Virus record (IMG/VR): IMGVR_UViG_3300048029_000176
Coordinates: 1-22,974 of that record
Strand: one strand, 5' to 3'
DNA: 22,974 nucleotides
DNA from: a virus
The notes under the pieces were generated by a model. It saw nothing but the letters and a program-made list of their open reading frames with translations. It was not told where the DNA came from and ran no database searches. Positions 1 to 7,670 of the stretch are shown in pieces. Position 1 is the stretch's first letter. Every line of letters begins with the position of its first letter. Both the position numbers and the translations under genes were made by a program.

Positions 1-244
1 CATCACCAGTTCTTTCTATACCAAATCTACAAACTTCTTTATTGTTTCTTGTTCTGATAATAAGACCACTATTATATGTTGTGTCTGTAACAGGTCCATT
101 TTTTATTAGTTCTTCTTTAGTTTCTACAGTATCGTAGTACATTGATGTTAGTGAGTGACAATGTATTTGGTTAATTTGTTTTGCCCACTTTTCTGCTTCA
201 ATTAATATTTTTTGTCGTTCTACTGCTTCGCTATACTCAGTCAT
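1..244 (-). CDS. Hypothetical protein, 3' part cut by window edge
   Basis: An open frame starts with ATG at 244 and stays open for 81 codons to the left edge, so the C-terminus is missing. The protein begins MTEYSEAVERQKILIEAEKW. It is mostly charged and soluble, with no signal peptide or membrane segment. The start codon lies directly after the stop of the SDR gene (245-247), which fits translational coupling as the last visible gene of the leftward operon. I do not recognise the family. Confidence 0.7.
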   Translation of the reverse strand, partial: MTEYSEAVERQKILIEAEKWAKQINQIHCHSLTSMYYDTVETKEELIKNGPVTDTTYNSGLIIRTRNNKEVCRFGIERTGD

Positions 245-922
245 TTATGCACCATACATTTCTATATTTGTAATTAAGTCCATAAAAACTTGTACTCTGT
301 CTTTGTCTTCCCAGTTTCTGTTTTGTTCAAGTGCGACTTCAAACTGCTCTAAGTATAATTTATTCTCTATATCTTTCCACATTCTTTTAGCAACATCATC
401 TGGTTCTAACATTGGGTAATCTTTGTGTTTTGTTGGGTCAAAGTTACCATGTATGTCTCTGTTTGTCAATCCTGTTTTAGTTAGACCAAGACTATAGTTT
501 GTCCAGTATACATCTTTTCCATTTCTGTTTCTTAATTTCCACATAAATGCTTCTAATAATAATTTTGCTTTATTTTCGTTATACTGCATATATGGTTGTT
601 TTAATAAATGGTCATAAAAATTATCAATATTGTCTGCTAAATATTTGTAACCAAGAATTGAACCAGTTGTAATCATAATACCTTTTTCAAATCTATCTAC
701 AAACCAAGTAGCAATCTGATTTTGATTGCCATCTCCCCAAACATTATTGAATAATATATCTGGTTTATATTCTTTTATAAAACCAAGAATGTCTGAAAGA
801 TTTTGTACAATGTCATGACCAGTTGCACGGGAAATGCCTTGCACTTCGTAATCACTAGGACAATTTTCTAGTATTGCTTTACCAATACCAGAAGTATGTC
901 CAGTAATTAATACTTTTGTCAT
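245..922 (-). CDS. Short-chain dehydrogenase/reductase (SDR) family protein
   Basis: The 225-aa protein is a Rossmann-fold oxidoreductase of the classical SDR type, expected to act on a carbonyl or sugar-like substrate with NAD(P)H. What is seen: the dinucleotide motif TGHTSGIG at residues 7-14, an NNVWG segment near 59-63 in place of the usual NNAG, a TTGSILG strand with the candidate catalytic Ser88, and the catalytic pair Tyr114/Lys118 in YNENK. Length is close to the usual 230-260. The ATG at 922 shares an ATGA overlap with the stop of the upstream 88-aa gene. Substrate is unknown. Two nucleotide-sugar genes further up the same operon make a sugar role possible, but that is inference. Confidence 0.8.
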   Translation of the reverse strand: MTKVLITGHTSGIGKAILENCPSDYEVQGISRATGHDIVQNLSDILGFIKEYKPDILFNNVWGDGNQNQIATWFVDRFEKGIMITTGSILGYKYLADNIDNFYDHLLKQPYMQYNENKAKLLLEAFMWKLRNRNGKDVYWTNYSLGLTKTGLTNRDIHGNFDPTKHKDYPMLEPDDVAKRMWKDIENKLYLEQFEVALEQNRNWEDKDRVQVFMDLITNIEMYGA

Positions 923-1185
923 ACTCTTTCTATTACCGATGTTGCTTCTTCATATGCTTTTTTAACATCTGCATGAGTATCAACAACTAAAACAACTTGT
1001 GGTTTCTTAAGTATAATTTCTTCTGGTGATTCTACAGAAGTTACACAAACTCCTTTTGCAAAACCAAAACCTTCTTGAGATTGTATAACCATTCTAGGGT
1101 TTTTTAATCTGATTACATCTGCACCTTCTTCAATTGCACCTATATATTCTCCATAAGTAGTCACAACAGTTTTTATATCTGCCAT
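919..1185 (-). CDS. Conserved-looking hypothetical protein (88 aa)
   Basis: An 88-aa soluble protein of unknown function with alternating hydrophobic and charged segments, suggesting a small alpha/beta fold. No catalytic motif is visible. The start is well supported: AGGAGA lies a few bases upstream of the ATG at 1185. Its stop overlaps the SDR start (ATGA at 919-922), so the two are probably translated together. Confidence 0.75.
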   Translation of the reverse strand: MADIKTVVTTYGEYIGAIEEGADVIRLKNPRMVIQSQEGFGFAKGVCVTSVESPEEIILKKPQVVLVVDTHADVKKAYEEATSVIERV

Positions 1186-1193
1186 ATTTTCTC

Positions 1194-1397
1194 CTATAAT
1201 TTTACTGCTAACACAACTAATATTGCTAACTGTATTAATATAACTATCAACAATTCAATACCCAAGATAGTATGATACCATATCCATCTAGTTTTATATG
1301 CATTGTCAACACTTAATTCTCCTGGGTCTGGTTCACCAGATATACCTTTGTCTGGTGCACCCCATAATGTGTCTTTTACTTTATTTACTATTCCCAT
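1194..1397 (-). CDS. Small single-pass membrane protein (67 aa)
   Basis: The first 40 or so residues are polar and the C-terminal third (about residues 42-66) is an unbroken hydrophobic stretch rich in Ile, Leu and Val. This predicts one transmembrane helix with the C-terminus almost at the membrane. The ATG at 1397 overlaps the 3' end of the helicase gene by 10 bases. No family is recognised. Small membrane proteins beside phage replication genes can anchor replication or alter the host envelope, but nothing here decides between these. Confidence 0.65.
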   Translation of the reverse strand: MGIVNKVKDTLWGAPDKGISGEPDPGELSVDNAYKTRWIWYHTILGIELLIVILIQLAILVVLAVKL

Positions 1398-2776
1398 TTA
1401 AAATCTTTAAATTTTTCTGAACTTACTCTTTCGCCTGATGTTGACTTATCAAATACAGGTGTATCATCATCATTTGTCACAACATTTTGATTATCATCAT
1501 CTGATAATCGCATTTTACTTCTGTCAATTTTTAGTGTGAATCTATTGTATTTAGTTGGGTCGTTATACCTGTTTTTTAGTTGCTTGACAAGTATCTTACC
1601 CATTGTATTTAATTCTTCATTTGATATTAATGCAAACATTAAGTCAGCAGTTGCTGGCAAACCAAATGACTCAGAAGTATCTTCTAACCCAGGGTCGTCA
1701 CTAGTAAACCCGCTTCTATTTGTTTGTGTTGCACTCATAATCGGGACATTGAATTCTACTGCAAGACCTCGCATTTCTTCTGCAATACTCTTGATATAAG
1801 AATAAGAGTTGATACTACCACCAATCATTTTCATTCTACTTGATGCACAAATGTTTAGATAGTCAACAAAGATTATTTCTGGTATAAAGTTTTTCTTAAG
1901 TTTTAATTCATTAAGTAATGCACGAAAGTGTGAAGTGTTTGCTTGACCAGTTGGATATTCTTTGATAATTAATTTACCATCTGTCTTTGCAGTTATCTGA
2001 GATACTTTATCTTTAAACATATCTTTAGATAGATTCTCAATCTGGTCGATTGGTATATTTAATAAGTTAGCATCGATTCTTTCTGCAATTTTTTCTTCTG
2101 CCATTTCCATAGTAATATATAAGACGTTTCTACCTTGTGATAATATATTAGATGCTAAGTGACACATGAATAAAGATTTACCAACACCAGTGCCTGCAAG
2201 AGCAATGTTTAAAGTTTTGTTTGGTAAACCACCTTTAGTTATTTTATTAAAGTTATCTAAGTCAAAAGGAATACGTTCTTCTTGTTCATGATAATAATCA
2301 TAACGTTCATCTACTTGTTCAAGATAATCGTGACCAATATTAGTATCAAAAGAAACACCAAGTGCTTTCGATAGAACATCGGGTATTGCATTCTTTTGAA
2401 GTGTTGCATGTTTACCATCGATGATAGATATAGATTCCATAACTGCATTATATACAGAACGGTCTTGACACCACTTTTCAGTTCTTTCAACTAACCAGTC
2501 TAGATTCTCAGATTCAGCAGTAAAAATATTAGGCAACATTTCAATTGCTTGTCGATAGTTTTCTTCACTTAATCTGTTGCCTTCATCGACTTCAATTTTA
2601 AATGATTCAAGAGTTGGTATCTTATTATACTTAGATACAAACTTTGCGACTTCTTTAAATAAGTCTTTGTAAACACCTTCGAAATAATCAGGTGCTAGAA
2701 ATGGTAATACTCTACGTGTGTATTCTTCATTAGTAAGAAGATTTCTAAGTATCGTCTGTTCTAGATTTATATTCAT
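1388..2776 (-). CDS. 41: Replicative DNA helicase, T4 gp41-like (DnaB family)
   Basis: The 462-aa protein (T4 gp41 is about 475) is the ring helicase that unwinds the fork 5'-3' and works with primase. What is seen: Walker A GTGVGKS at residues 195-201, the ITMEMAEEKI segment near 221-230 carrying the DnaB-type catalytic glutamate, Walker B IIFVDYLN near 301-308, and SATQTNRSG near 348-356 (the sensor/H4 region of RecA-fold helicases). The N-terminal half is helical, as in DnaB-type helicases. The ATG at 2776 overlaps the upstream 127-aa gene by 32 bases. It shares an operon with uvsX. Confidence 0.95.
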   Translation of the reverse strand: MNINLEQTILRNLLTNEEYTRRVLPFLAPDYFEGVYKDLFKEVAKFVSKYNKIPTLESFKIEVDEGNRLSEENYRQAIEMLPNIFTAESENLDWLVERTEKWCQDRSVYNAVMESISIIDGKHATLQKNAIPDVLSKALGVSFDTNIGHDYLEQVDERYDYYHEQEERIPFDLDNFNKITKGGLPNKTLNIALAGTGVGKSLFMCHLASNILSQGRNVLYITMEMAEEKIAERIDANLLNIPIDQIENLSKDMFKDKVSQITAKTDGKLIIKEYPTGQANTSHFRALLNELKLKKNFIPEIIFVDYLNICASSRMKMIGGSINSYSYIKSIAEEMRGLAVEFNVPIMSATQTNRSGFTSDDPGLEDTSESFGLPATADLMFALISNEELNTMGKILVKQLKNRYNDPTKYNRFTLKIDRSKMRLSDDDNQNVVTNDDDTPVFDKSTSGERVSSEKFKDFKWE

Positions 2777-3128
2777 TTTCTGCCCATTCTAAATTTTCTT
2801 TTGTTGCAAGAACTTCTTCATTCTCTTTGTCCCATGCCATCATTGACCCATCGGCAATAGATGCCTCTATAATATTACTTAGTATTCTCCCACAGTACTC
2901 TTGGAATTCAAAGTTGCCTTCTATTTCTAACTCAGGGTCAGGACTGCTAACTATATTATAGTTAAAAGTAAGTGCATCTTGTTTACCATCGAATGCAACA
3001 TTACCATAACGTATAACAGTTTCGGGAAACTCTTCTAGCAGTCTTACGTCCCAACCCTTTTCATCTAACGAACTTGGAATAATTTCATAGTGAATACCTT
3101 CACTAAGTTTATCTACGATATCATTCAC
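2745..3128 (-). CDS. Hypothetical acidic protein between uvsX and gp41 (127 aa)
   Basis: A 127-aa acidic protein of unknown function. The only usable start is GTG at 3128, which overlaps the uvsX stop (GTGAATGA). The Shine-Dalgarno is weak (GGAAG), so translation probably depends on coupling to uvsX. The 3' end overlaps the helicase start by 32 bases. No known motif is seen. Its position between recombinase and helicase suggests a replication or recombination accessory role; this is inference. Confidence 0.75.
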   Translation of the reverse strand: MNDIVDKLSEGIHYEIIPSSLDEKGWDVRLLEEFPETVIRYGNVAFDGKQDALTFNYNIVSSPDPELEIEGNFEFQEYCGRILSNIIEASIADGSMMAWDKENEEVLATKENLEWAENEYKSRTDDT

Positions 3129-4170
3129 TAACGATTTCTTCCATATCTACTTTTGAAGTCAAACCAATAGAATATTGATTCTTAACAAAATCTTTAAAGT
3201 CTGTATCTGCAAAGATAGGATTCCAGAACTCGCCTGTCAAAGTATCTTTTTCTCTTAGTTTACTGCCAATCATTTCACCAGATTCTTTATTGACTACTTG
3301 GTACCAACCATTACTAGGTTTGACTACATAACCACCAGCAAGTGCAACATCGAGTAGACCACTAAACTCTTCTATGCCACCTTCCCATGATACTGAAATA
3401 GGAATCTTAGACTTTTCTTTAACATATCTACTTTTTTCAATGTTGATAACAAATTCATAACCAGTAACTTCTGTGCCAGTTTTTTGTTGTCTTCTACCTA
3501 TAATCCAGATGTTGTCTGCAGAATAATAGATACCAGTACCACCACCAACAACGTCTTTAGGGAACAGACCAATTTCTTTATAAGTATGATTTACTGCAAG
3601 AAGCGGTATGTTTTTCATTTTTAAATAAGGTGTTGTCATTCTAAATAAACCTTTCAATGATTTTGCACGAGACATATCTGCGACTGACTTTTCATTGAAC
3701 GTGTCTTCAAGTTCTTTTTTACTTGCAAGGTTACCAATAGAATCAATCACAACGATTACATCATCGTCTCTATCTAATTCTTCTAGTTGTCTAATCAAGT
3801 CAAACTTTAATTCTTCTACGTTAGTAATAGGTGTATGTAAAACTCTCTTTGTGTCAATATCAAATTGTTCAAAGTAAGATTGTGGTGAACCAAACTCTGA
3901 ATCATAAAATAGTAATACTGCATCTTTCTTTTCTTTTAAATAAGACGATGCCATTTTTAATGCAAACGATGTCTTGAAGTGTTTACTTGGTCCAGCAAGA
4001 ACAGTAAGACCTGGCATTACACCACCATCGAAGTTACCACTTAATGCTACGTTAATCATGGGTACGTCTGTAGTTACCATATCTGATTCAGTAAAGAATT
4101 TAGAATCAGAAAGTATCGCAGTATTTCCTAGTGTTGAATTTTTCTTCAACTTATCCATTATAGATGCCAT
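3121..4170 (-). CDS. uvsX: RecA-like strand-exchange recombinase UvsX
   Basis: UvsX forms filaments on single-stranded DNA and catalyses strand invasion for recombination-dependent replication and repair, loaded by UvsY. What is seen: Walker A GPSKHFKT at residues 60-67 (T4 UvsX has GPSKSFKS), Walker B VIVVIDS near 138-144, and the RecA core around LLAVNHT and GGGTGIYYSAD. I chose the ATG at 4170 (349 aa) because GAGGA sits 8 bases upstream. The longer frame begins at a TTG (4185) that overlaps this ribosome-binding site. The upstream dehydrogenase ends one base before the start. T4 UvsX is 391 aa, so this form is somewhat shorter. Confidence 0.95.
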   Translation of the reverse strand: MASIMDKLKKNSTLGNTAILSDSKFFTESDMVTTDVPMINVALSGNFDGGVMPGLTVLAGPSKHFKTSFALKMASSYLKEKKDAVLLFYDSEFGSPQSYFEQFDIDTKRVLHTPITNVEELKFDLIRQLEELDRDDDVIVVIDSIGNLASKKELEDTFNEKSVADMSRAKSLKGLFRMTTPYLKMKNIPLLAVNHTYKEIGLFPKDVVGGGTGIYYSADNIWIIGRRQQKTGTEVTGYEFVINIEKSRYVKEKSKIPISVSWEGGIEEFSGLLDVALAGGYVVKPSNGWYQVVNKESGEMIGSKLREKDTLTGEFWNPIFADTDFKDFVKNQYSIGLTSKVDMEEIVSE

Positions 4171-4171
4171 A

Positions 4172-5029
4172 TTATTTATCCTCAAAATTTATGTTGTTAG
4201 ATTTCTCTCGTTCATCGAGTTCATACTCTTCTCGCATTTTGTTGTTTATTTTAACAGACTCGGCAATCAAAGTCAAGTCTTCGTCAAATTTAGTAATTGC
4301 ATTCATATCTTTTGGCAAACATGCACCACCAAATCCACGTTTACCATCATACCCAGGAACTCTAGAGTGTGCAAAACCTATTCTATCATCGTTACAGATA
4401 CCATTGATTATTCTTTGTGGACTTAAACTTTGTTTTTTTGCACTATCATATATTTGATTCATGAATGTAACTTTCATGCCAAGATAACTATTCACACCAT
4501 ATTTTACCATGGCCGCTTCTTGTGGTGTCATACTAACCCAAGAAAGATTAATACATAGACTAAACGTATTATAGAGTGACATAATTCTTTGGCAAGATTC
4601 TTCTGTTGGTCCACCAATAATTCTCATTCTAGAAGTCACAAATTGTTCTTTTGCATTATTTTCTGTTAAAAACTCTGGATTGTGTGTGATTCTAAGTTTA
4701 TCATCGTCATGTACTGAATTATATAATCTAGTCAGAATATCTGGTGTTACTGTTGATTTAATAACAACAAGTGCATTTGTGTGTTGAATTATTTTTAATA
4801 CTGCATCTTCTACGATAGCACCATCAACTGTTCCATTATCAGACATTGGTGTTGGCGCACACACGAAAACACATGCTGGGTCCCATTTACATAATTCGTC
4901 AATGTTGGTATTTAATTTTGGGTCAACATAAAACTTATCAACTAAGTCGTGAGTAAATGCATAGTCAATTGCTTGACCTACAAATCCATAACCAACAATA
5001 CCTATTTTTACTTTTTCTTTTTGTACCAT
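4172..5029 (-). CDS. UDP-glucose/GDP-mannose dehydrogenase-like protein, short form
   Basis: This family oxidises a nucleotide-diphospho-sugar to the uronic acid with two NAD+. What is seen: Rossmann motif GYGFVG at residues 13-18, CAPTPMS, STVTP, NPEFL, the K-x3-N helix region (MVKYGVNSYLGMK), and the catalytic block GFGGACLPKD with Cys237. The protein ends about 48 residues after that Cys (285 aa; family members are about 390-450), so the C-terminal UDP-sugar binding domain is missing. It may be inactive alone, pair with another subunit, or use a different substrate. ATG at 5029; it overlaps the 43-aa ORF upstream and is followed directly by uvsX. Confidence 0.9.
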   Translation of the reverse strand: MVQKEKVKIGIVGYGFVGQAIDYAFTHDLVDKFYVDPKLNTNIDELCKWDPACVFVCAPTPMSDNGTVDGAIVEDAVLKIIQHTNALVVIKSTVTPDILTRLYNSVHDDDKLRITHNPEFLTENNAKEQFVTSRMRIIGGPTEESCQRIMSLYNTFSLCINLSWVSMTPQEAAMVKYGVNSYLGMKVTFMNQIYDSAKKQSLSPQRIINGICNDDRIGFAHSRVPGYDGKRGFGGACLPKDMNAITKFDEDLTLIAESVKINNKMREEYELDEREKSNNINFEDK

Positions 5030-5139
5030 TCTTCAAACTCTGGATTATCTTTAAATATTGCATATACATCACGTGGTGAAATTTGTTCTGTCTTAATGCA
5101 AAATGCGAGATTATCCCATTCTTCTTTATTATATTTCAT
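5008..5139 (-). CDS. Small hypothetical protein (43 aa)
   Basis: A short frame running from ATG at 5139 to TAA at 5008-5010. It encodes a charged, Trp-containing peptide starting MKYNKEEWDN and ending EFEEWYKKKK. The start is supported by GAGG seven bases upstream and by a TAATG overlap with the epimerase stop. The 3' end overlaps the dehydrogenase start by 22 bases. This nesting between two related sugar genes and the good ribosome-binding site make it a likely real gene. Function is unknown. Confidence 0.7.
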   Translation of the reverse strand: MKYNKEEWDNLAFCIKTEQISPRDVYAIFKDNPEFEEWYKKKK

Positions 5140-6107
5140 TAATTAACCTCATGATAATCTTTGTACCAACTTACAAACTCTGCAACACCTTCTTCGATAT
5201 CAACTACTGGTTGATATCCAATCTTTTCAATCTTAGATGTATTACTCCAAGTTTCGATTACGTCTGCAGGGTGAGGTGGTGTTTTTATAATATCTGGTTT
5301 CCTATTCAATTCAATTCCTATTCTATTTATAAAATGCATTAGGTCGACTTGTCTGCCTCTACCAATATTAAAAATTTCATTTGAAGGTATATCTTGATTA
5401 AAGATACATAATTTAATACCAGAGATTATGTCAGATATATACGTAAAGTCTCTTTTCATGAGACCCCAATTAAATGCTCTAACAGGATTACCAGCAACGA
5501 TATTTTTTGTCATATCATACAATGCCATATCTGGTCTACCCCATGGACCATATACTGTAAAAAATCTTAGACCTATATTATGTAAACCAGACATTTTAAA
5601 TTGACATTCATTTACATACTTAGTATATGCATATGGATTCTTTTGATGTGGTTGAACTATCTCTTCTGTCCATGGCAATGTTTTTGTGCCACTATAAACA
5701 GATGATGTTGATGCATAAATTACTTTAGTGACGTTATGTAACTTACATACGTTAATTAAATTTTGTGTGCCATCTATATTATCTCTGTGATACAAGTGTT
5801 CGTTGCCGACACTTTGGCGAACTCCAGCACGTGCCGCTAAATGTACGACAATATCTGGTTCATAATCCTGAAAAAGATAATCTAGTTTTTCAAAGTCATT
5901 TAAATCACAATTTCTTATTTCTAATCCAAAAGCATCACATCTATCTTCTTTTATTTGTGGGTCGTAATAGTTATTAAAGTTATCAATACCAACACAATAC
6001 AAATCATATTCTTCTGTTAGTAAAGAATTCATCAAATGACTGCCGATAAATCCTGCTCCACCTGTAACTAAAATTTTCACGTAGTTAACTTCTGTTTCTG
6101 TAGACAT
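5139..6107 (-). CDS. NAD-dependent epimerase/dehydratase, UDP-glucuronate 4-epimerase-like
   Basis: An extended-SDR enzyme acting on nucleotide-sugars. What is seen: GGAGFIGS at residues 16-23, HLAARAGVRQS near 89-99, the STSSVY strand near 133-138, the catalytic YxxxK at Tyr159/Lys163, and RFFTVYGPWGRPDMALY. The last block and HLAARAGVRQS are typical of UDP-glucuronate 4-epimerases. With the dehydrogenase next door it could convert UDP-glucose through UDP-glucuronate to UDP-galacturonate; the pathway is inferred. The start is uncertain: ATG 6107 gives 322 aa and overlaps the upstream gene, while GTG 6080 would give the family-typical MKILVTGGAGF start. Neither has a strong Shine-Dalgarno. 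Confidence 0.9.
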   Translation of the reverse strand: MSTETEVNYVKILVTGGAGFIGSHLMNSLLTEEYDLYCVGIDNFNNYYDPQIKEDRCDAFGLEIRNCDLNDFEKLDYLFQDYEPDIVVHLAARAGVRQSVGNEHLYHRDNIDGTQNLINVCKLHNVTKVIYASTSSVYSGTKTLPWTEEIVQPHQKNPYAYTKYVNECQFKMSGLHNIGLRFFTVYGPWGRPDMALYDMTKNIVAGNPVRAFNWGLMKRDFTYISDIISGIKLCIFNQDIPSNEIFNIGRGRQVDLMHFINRIGIELNRKPDIIKTPPHPADVIETWSNTSKIEKIGYQPVVDIEEGVAEFVSWYKDYHEVN

Positions 6108-7038
6108 ATTCTAAGGCCCTATCTGCTTCTCGTACCATATCTCTGTTTTTATACCAACCACCAGTTTCTGCATCAAACTCTTTGCATAGAGTTGCGACTT
6201 GTTGAGCAGTAATTGGGTAACCTTTCGATACTGCATTACCAGATGTTGCGACCATAATCTGATACATTTTATAATACCAACCACTTTCTGTTATAGTTCG
6301 ATATTCTGTTTCAAGTTTCTTTGACCAGAAAGGACAATCTCTATAACTAGACCAATTGACGTTAGTATTATTTAGTTTGCTTTTACGATGTTCAACAACT
6401 GCTTTCTGTAATTCTGGTGGTAATCTATCTAGAAAGTTTACACCCTTGTTTTCAATATAAGAATGTTTCTCCATTAACATTTCTGGGTCAAGTTTGACAC
6501 CATCGTTAGTAAAGATAAAATTAAATGCATTTGGGTATTGTGCAGGAACATAATACATACGGGCAAGGTCTTTTGTTTGTTCGTCACCAATTTCTTTGAA
6601 TTGTTTGTTCATCGCAAACCAGAAATGTGATAAGTCCTTCGCATCTACTTCTTTAGTAAGAGGAAAGACTAAACGAAACTTTGGTCGTTTTTCTGTAGAT
6701 GATGCAGTACTATAACATACATAATGATAAGCACCAAACTTTTCATACAACTCTTTTTTTAATTGCACAAGAACATCGCCAGATGTATCAGCAAGTATAT
6801 AACTATCAACATCAAGACAAGACCAAGCACCCCATTTATTAACACTCTTATTACTTCTTGTCCGACCTTCGTCAAACCTAGCAGGACTAATAAGAGCAGA
6901 ACTATTATTTCCACCTTTTGCACCTCGTTCATTAGATAATTTGTATAGCAACTCTTCAAATTTATCCCATGAATCAAAACTCATAGTTCTATGAGTCTTA
7001 TTATCATAAGTATTTTTGAATATTGTTAAACTATACAT
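6085..7038 (-). CDS. Putative AEP-type (primase-polymerase-like) replication protein
   Basis: A 317-aa protein. Motifs resembling archaeo-eukaryotic-type primases: LDVD at residues 75-78 (metal-binding hhDhD), YSTASSTEKRPKFRLVFPL near 109-127 (the S/T-S-...-K-R-R-hh-PL segment seen in many phage AEP-like replication proteins), and DLARMYYVP near 157-165 (the D-x-x-R segment after the core). The C-terminal 100 residues are helical, possibly a PriCT-like helper domain. It heads the operon that includes gp41 helicase, so a primase role is attractive. No DnaG/gp61-type primase is in this window. ATG 7038 is preferred; an in-frame GTG lies just before at 7041. No separate ribosome-binding site is spaced correctly. 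Motif-level assignment only. Confidence 0.6.
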   Translation of the reverse strand: MYSLTIFKNTYDNKTHRTMSFDSWDKFEELLYKLSNERGAKGGNNSSALISPARFDEGRTRSNKSVNKWGAWSCLDVDSYILADTSGDVLVQLKKELYEKFGAYHYVCYSTASSTEKRPKFRLVFPLTKEVDAKDLSHFWFAMNKQFKEIGDEQTKDLARMYYVPAQYPNAFNFIFTNDGVKLDPEMLMEKHSYIENKGVNFLDRLPPELQKAVVEHRKSKLNNTNVNWSSYRDCPFWSKKLETEYRTITESGWYYKMYQIMVATSGNAVSKGYPITAQQVATLCKEFDAETGGWYKNRDMVREADRALEYVYRNRS

Positions 7039-7046
7039 CACCTATT

Positions 7047-7075
7047 ATTATACATAATATAACAATAATTGTCAA
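7047..7075 (-). promoter_or_regulatory. Sigma70-type promoter for the primase-uvsX-gp41 operon
   Basis: On the minus strand TTGACA (7075-7070), exactly 17 bases, then TATAAT (7052-7047): both boxes match consensus. The expected start of transcription is near 7040, only about two bases before the ATG at 7038, so the mRNA would be leaderless or nearly so. The -35 box overlaps the stop region of the 39-aa ORF. Confidence 0.85.
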
Positions 7076-7191
7076 TCAGAAGAATCTCTCCAGTGCATAC
7101 AACCTTGTTCTTTCCATATCTTGCGATATTTGGCCATTCGTTTTTCGTGTTCTTCTTGTAACTTTTTTTGTTTTTTTGTAAAATTACCCAA
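7072..7191 (-). CDS. Small basic hypothetical protein (39 aa)
   Basis: The frame ends with TGA at 7072-7074 and encodes a highly charged peptide with a KKQKKLQEEHEKR helix and a C-terminal KEQGCMHWRDSSD. The best start is TTG at 7191, six bases after GGAG; an upstream GTG at 7203 would add four residues. It overlaps the stop of the 51-aa membrane ORF by 8 bases. Codon use and the tight overlap support a real gene, but the non-ATG start leaves doubt. Function is unknown. Confidence 0.55.
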   Translation of the reverse strand: MGNFTKKQKKLQEEHEKRMAKYRKIWKEQGCMHWRDSSD

Positions 7192-7339
7192 ACTTCGCTC
7201 CACTATTTACATCATCTTTTTCTTTCTTTTTGAAAGTAAAAAATCTTTTGAAACCACCACTGAGTCCCCATATAGTAAATAAATATACTACAGTTAGTAT
7301 ACCTATTATTTGTAATATTGCTTCAATCCACTCTACCAT
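7184..7339 (-). CDS. Small membrane protein (51 aa)
   Basis: Runs from ATG at 7339 to TAA at 7184-7186. Residues about 4-26 form a continuous hydrophobic helix, followed by a basic stretch (FKRFFTFKKKEK). This predicts one transmembrane helix with the positive tail inside the cell. GAGGA lies just upstream of the ATG and the start overlaps the stop of the 111-aa gene by 7 bases. No family is recognised. Confidence 0.7.
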   Translation of the reverse strand: MVEWIEAILQIIGILTVVYLFTIWGLSGGFKRFFTFKKKEKDDVNSGAKFG

Positions 7340-7668
7340 TTTTCCTCGTCAATTAATTCACCAGTCTTGTAATCCCAACCATTAGTTTTATACAAGTATT
7401 TTTCACCATAAGCATCGACACCTTCTTTTTGTTCAGCAACTCCATGAGAAGCAGACATAGGGTCGTGTTCTGTGCCAACATATTTAAATGCTTTCGAACC
7501 TTCTGAATATCCACCTTGACCTTCTAACTTACATGGTGGTACGTGGTCAAACTCATGTTCACATTCGCAGTTGTGTTTGACACTATACTTACCAATATCT
7601 AAATTAGTACCATAGATGTACTCTCCGTTAGTCATCTTCATATAAATCATTTCATGTACTGATGCCAT
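7333..7668 (-). CDS. Hypothetical protein with Cys/His cluster (111 aa)
   Basis: A 111-aa soluble protein. A cluster of Cys and His (CECEHEFDHVPPC, about residues 34-46) could bind a metal such as zinc. The rest is rich in Gly, Tyr and acidic residues. ATG at 7668 has GAGGT five bases upstream. It sits in the string of small ORFs downstream of DNA polymerase. I do not recognise a family. Confidence 0.75.
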   Translation of the reverse strand: MASVHEMIYMKMTNGEYIYGTNLDIGKYSVKHNCECEHEFDHVPPCKLEGQGGYSEGSKAFKYVGTEHDPMSASHGVAEQKEGVDAYGEKYLYKTNGWDYKTGELIDEEKW

Positions 7669-7670
7669 AA

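Noticed and set aside
3974-4457. Plus-strand frames of about 100-150 codons over uvsX and the dehydrogenase gene
   Set aside because: They are antisense to genes with clear motifs and have no recognisable protein features.
5324-5331. TATAAATA on the minus strand inside the epimerase gene
   Set aside because: It lies in coding sequence with no gene start closely downstream; expected by chance in AT-rich DNA.
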